Source: Acidobacteriota bacterium (GTDB lineage: Bacteria > Acidobacteriota > Vicinamibacteria > Vicinamibacterales > UBA2999). From it: a DNA stretch of 7,517 nucleotides. This document shows, piece after piece, positions 5,606 through 7,517 of this stretch; within the stretch, counting starts at the first letter, position 1, and each line of letters opens with the position of its first letter. The stretch covers positions 1-7,517 of the forward strand of contig CANIBQ010000154.1 of NCBI GenBank assembly GCA_947465645.1. The letters are read 5' to 3'. The translations under genes and the position numbers were made by a program. Under the pieces are notes generated by a model. The model searched no databases. It had not been told where the DNA came from and saw only the letters and a list, made by a program, of their open reading frames with translations.

Positions 5606-5932
5606 ATGATTCAGATCAGCGAAGGCGCCGCGAAGAAGATCCGGTCGCTGATGGCCAAGCAGGGCATCAGCGATGGCGGTCTGCGTGTCGGTGTCAAAGG
5701 GGGCGGTTGTTCGGGCCTGAGCTACACCTTCGCCTGGGAGCGGGAGCCGCGCTTCGGCGACGAGGTGTTCGACGGTCCGGAAGGCGCGAAGATTTTCGTC
5801 GACAAGAAGAGCTACCTGTTCCTGAAGGGCACGGTGCTCGACTACGACACGGCACTGCTCACCCAGGGGTTCGTGTTCAACAACCCGAACGCGAAGGGCA
5901 CCTGCGGCTGCGGCAGTTCGTTCGGCGCGTGA
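5606..5932 (+). CDS. iscA: A-type iron-sulfur carrier protein IscA
   Basis: A 108-residue HesB/IscA-family protein that accepts clusters from the scaffold and passes them to apo-proteins. The three invariant cysteines are present: C35 in GGGCSGLSY, and C100 and C102 in the C-terminal GTCGCGSSF. The start MIQISEGAAKKI is typical of the family, so ATG 5606 is accepted even though no Shine-Dalgarno sequence is visible: the REP-like hairpin at 5574-5601 fills that region. Translation may depend on coupling with iscU. ErpA is an alternative name for the same fold; position in the isc operon favours iscA. Its stop overlaps the hscB start. Confidence 0.93.
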   Translation: MIQISEGAAKKIRSLMAKQGISDGGLRVGVKGGGCSGLSYTFAWEREPRFGDEVFDGPEGAKIFVDKKSYLFLKGTVLDYDTALLTQGFVFNNPNAKGTCGCGSSFGA

Positions 5933-6648
5933 CCCCGAAACCGATCCCTGTTCGTGCGGAATCGACGCTGGAGTGCCGCAGCTGCGGCGCCGGCGCTCCG
6001 GTCGACGATCATTTCTGCTCGCAGTGCAGCCGGATCCTCGCGCTCGGGCGGCACGGCGACTACTTCACCTTCTTCGGCCTGCCGCGGCGGCTGGCCCTCA
6101 ACTCCCAGGATCTTGAGCGCCGCTTCCGCGAGCTCAGTCGCAAGTTTCATCCCGACTTCTATTACAACGCGCCGCCGGCCGAGCGGCTCGCCAGCCTCGA
6201 GCGTTCGTCGTACCTGAACGATGCCTACCGGGTGCTGCGAAGCGTACCCTCGCGCGTTGAGTACCTGCTGTCGGTGGAAGGACTGCCCTCGTCACATTCC
6301 CACGAGGGCAACGCCAAGGTGCCGCCGGCGCTGCTCGAAGAGGTGTTCGCGCTCAACGAGGAGCTCGACGAGATCCGCGAGCTGCGCGAATCGGGCGCCG
6401 CCGCCGCCGCTCTGCGCGCCCGCCTCGAGGCGGCCAGGCAGCCGATCGAAGCCAGGCGCGACAGCCACGAGCGGCAGCTCGCCGAGCTGAGCGCGCGGTG
6501 GGACGCCCAGGAGGATCGCGCCGCCGCGGCAGACTCCATGTCGGCGCGGCGGACGACGCTCGAGGCGCTGCGCGAGCAGCTGCTGGAGCAGCACTACATC
6601 AACAATCTGCTGGCGTCGATCGAGCGTGGGGTGGCCGCCCTTGGCTAA
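5929..6648 (+). CDS. hscB: Fe-S cluster co-chaperone HscB (J-protein) with N-terminal four-cysteine segment
   Basis: A 239-residue J-domain co-chaperone that delivers IscU to HscA and stimulates its ATPase. The frame is open further upstream, but the start is placed at GTG 5929, overlapping the iscA stop, because the codons before it are the shifted iscA sequence. Order of parts: a C-x2-C...C-x2-C segment (C16, C19, C30, C33) that looks like a small zinc finger, a J domain (about 43-115) with [13 protein letters not shown] at 74-76, and YLLSVEG at 113-118 region, then a charged, Ala-rich C-terminal helical bundle (about 130-236) with [12 protein letters not shown], the IscU-binding part. E. 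coli HscB (171 residues) lacks the cysteine segment, whereas human HSCB has a comparable one. Overlaps hscA by 8 nt. Confidence 0.92.
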   Translation: MTPKPIPVRAESTLECRSCGAGAPVDDHFCSQCSRILALGRHGDYFTFFGLPRRLALNSQDLERRFRELSRKFHPDFYYNAPPAERLASLERSSYLNDAYRVLRSVPSRVEYLLSVEGLPSSHSHEGNAKVPPALLEEVFALNEELDEIRELRESGAAAAALRARLEAARQPIEARRDSHERQLAELSARWDAQEDRAAAADSMSARRTTLEALREQLLEQHYINNLLASIERGVAALG

Positions 6649-7517
6649 GGTCGTCGGCATCGATCTCGGCACGACCAACAGCCTCGTGGCATACGTCCGC
6701 AACGGCGAACCGCTCGTCATCCGCGACGAGAGCGGCGACGCCCTGCTGCCGTCGATTGTCTCGCTCGGCGACGAGGGCACGATCTTCGTCGGCCGCGAGG
6801 CGCAGCGCCGCCTGCTGACCGCCGCGGCGCGCACGGTGTACTCGGCCAAGCGCTTCATGGGCCGCGGTATCGATGACGTGACCGAGGACGCGGCGCTCCT
6901 GCCGTTCCGGGTCGGCGGCGAAGCCGGCGGGGTCGTCCGGATCGGGCTCGGCGACAAGGAGTTCACCCCGCCCGAGATCTCCGCGTTCGTGTTGCGCGAG
7001 CTGAAGCGCCGCGCCGAACAGCACTTCCAGGAACAGGGCGAGTTCGATTTCGAGGTCGACCGCGCCGTCATCACCGTGCCCGCGTACTTCAACGACGCGC
7101 AGCGTACCGCCACACGCGACGCCGGGCGGCTCGCCGGCCTCGAGGTGCTGCGCATCATCAACGAGCCGACCGCGGCCTCACTCGCCTACGGCCTCGACAG
7201 GAAGGATCGCGGGACGATCGCCGTCTACGACCTTGGCGGGGGCACGTTCGACATCTCGATCCTGCGCGTTGAGGACGGCGTCTTCCAGGTGCTGGCGACC
7301 AACGGCGACACGCACCTCGGCGGCGACGACATCGATCGCCTCCTCGTCGAACAGGTGATCGCGGACCTCGCAGGGTCACCGGCACAGGCGGACCTGACAA
7401 GGCCCGCCCTACACGAGGCTCAACAGGTAGAGCGGGCGTCCTCAGACCCGCTGTCAGGCCCGCTGTCAGGCCCGCTGTCCGGCGAGGCCATCGAAACCAT
7501 CCGCAAGGCGGTCATCC
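6641..7517 (+). CDS. hscA: Fe-S assembly Hsp70 chaperone HscA, N-terminal part (runs off the window)
   Basis: The first 292 residues of an Hsp70-type ATPase, open to the right edge. The start is TTG 6641, giving [14 protein letters not shown], with GGGGTGG about 7 nt upstream; GTG 6626 in the same frame is a less likely alternative. ATPase signatures are all present: GIDLGTTNS (6-14), [12 protein letters not shown] (144-155), [12 protein letters not shown] (173-184), [11 protein letters not shown] (196-206) and HLGGDDID (225-232). HscB encoded just upstream and the IscU LPPVK motif make HscA, rather than DnaK, the sound call. Between the helix after GGDDID and the conserved [11 protein letters not shown] lies an unusual segment (about 244-281) ending in three SGPL-like repeats; the DNA under it consists of two REP-like palindromes and a 12-bp tandem repeat. 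The frame stays open, so the gene is probably intact. Confidence 0.93.
   Translation, partial: MAKVVGIDLGTTNSLVAYVRNGEPLVIRDESGDALLPSIVSLGDEGTIFVGREAQRRLLTAAARTVYSAKRFMGRGIDDVTEDAALLPFRVGGEAGGVVRIGLGDKEFTPPEISAFVLRELKRRAEQHFQEQGEFDFEVDRAVITVPAYFNDAQRTATRDAGRLAGLEVLRIINEPTAASLAYGLDRKDRGTIAVYDLGGGTFDISILRVEDGVFQVLATNGDTHLGGDDIDRLLVEQVIADLAGSPAQADLTRPALHEAQQVERASSDPLSGPLSGPLSGEAIETIRKAVI
7383..7412 (-). repeat. REP-like palindrome 4 (inside hscA)
   Basis: On the + strand GGCGGACCT (7387-7395) pairs with AGGCCCGCC (7400-7408) with one mismatch (a G.T pair when read on the - strand), loop GACA, followed by CTAC (7409-7412) and preceded by CACAG. On the - strand it therefore has the same plan as the others: GTAG head, hairpin, CTGTG tail. 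It is translated in frame within hscA. Confidence 0.65.
7427..7452 (+). repeat. REP-like palindrome 5 (inside hscA, degenerate)
   Basis: GTAG (7427-7430) is followed by AGCGGG (7431-7436), which pairs with CCCGCT (7447-7452); an inner TC/GA pair and loop CTCA remain, with a CG bulge. It faces palindrome 4 head to head with 14 nt between the GTAG tetranucleotides, giving a BIME-like inverted pair. Confidence 0.5.
7447..7482 (+). repeat. 12-bp tandem repeat, three units, in hscA
   Basis: The unit CCCGCTGTCAGG occurs at 7447-7458 and 7459-7470 and, with one change (A to C), at 7471-7482. As 12 is a multiple of three the repeat stays in frame and encodes a Pro-Leu-Ser-Gly repeat. The unit begins with the right arm of palindrome 5, so it may have arisen by local amplification of that arm. 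Confidence 0.85.

Noticed and set aside
5599..5928. Upstream extension of the hscB reading frame to an ATG at 5599
   Set aside because: Those codons are the frame-shifted iscA gene and give low-complexity Arg-rich sequence; conserved HscB sequence begins after GTG 5929.
1..7517. CRISPR array, tRNA or rRNA genes, phage or IS elements
   Set aside because: No spaced direct repeats of CRISPR size, no cloverleaf, no transposase or integrase coding sequence was seen.

Overview
The window looks like a chromosomal segment of a high-GC bacterium, most likely an acidobacterium of the Vicinamibacteria type. That placement is an inference: codon use is strongly GC3-biased, and the leftmost gene fragment resembles the carboxypeptidase-regulatory-like repeat proteins abundant in that group. 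No 16S or other decisive marker is present. All genes are on the + strand and tightly packed.

Layout. (1) 2-388: the C-terminal end of a carboxypeptidase-regulatory-like protein. (2) 429-3264: a four-gene operon for cysteine synthesis with a protein-bound sulfur donor: cysM (cysteine synthase), mec (JAMM/M67 metallopeptidase), cysO (ubiquitin-fold sulfur carrier) and a moeB/moeZ-type E1-like enzyme with a C-terminal rhodanese domain. This is the gene set of the Mycobacterium tuberculosis Mec-CysO-CysM pathway plus its activating enzyme. (3) 3265-3401: a 137-nt regulatory gap. (4) 3402-7517: an ISC iron-sulfur cluster operon, iscR-like Rrf2 regulator, iscS, iscU, iscA, hscB and the first 292 codons of hscA, which runs off the window.

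How they fit together. CysM, CysO, MoeB/Z and Mec would make cysteine; IscS desulfurates cysteine and can pass persulfide both to IscU (Fe-S clusters) and, by family analogy, to the rhodanese domain that charges CysO. The strongest observation is regulatory. A near-perfect 25-bp palindrome resembling the E. coli type 1 IscR box lies between a TATAAT box and the start codon of cysM, and a 20/25-identical copy plus a weaker third site lie over the putative promoter of the isc operon. The two operons therefore look like one regulon controlled by the Rrf2/IscR protein encoded between them.

Second layer: REP-like palindromes. Five hairpins preceded by GTAG or GTGG, most with a TTCA loop, are scattered through the window: at the mec stop codon, downstream of moeB, directly upstream of iscA, and an inverted pair inside the hscA reading frame. 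The pair in hscA is joined to a 3 x 12-bp tandem repeat and appears to have added roughly 25-35 residues in frame to the nucleotide-binding domain. Other points of note: CysO ends in Gly-Gly-Val rather than Gly-Gly, HscB carries an N-terminal four-cysteine zinc-finger-like segment, and the IscR-like protein keeps three cluster cysteines but lacks the E. coli histidine.
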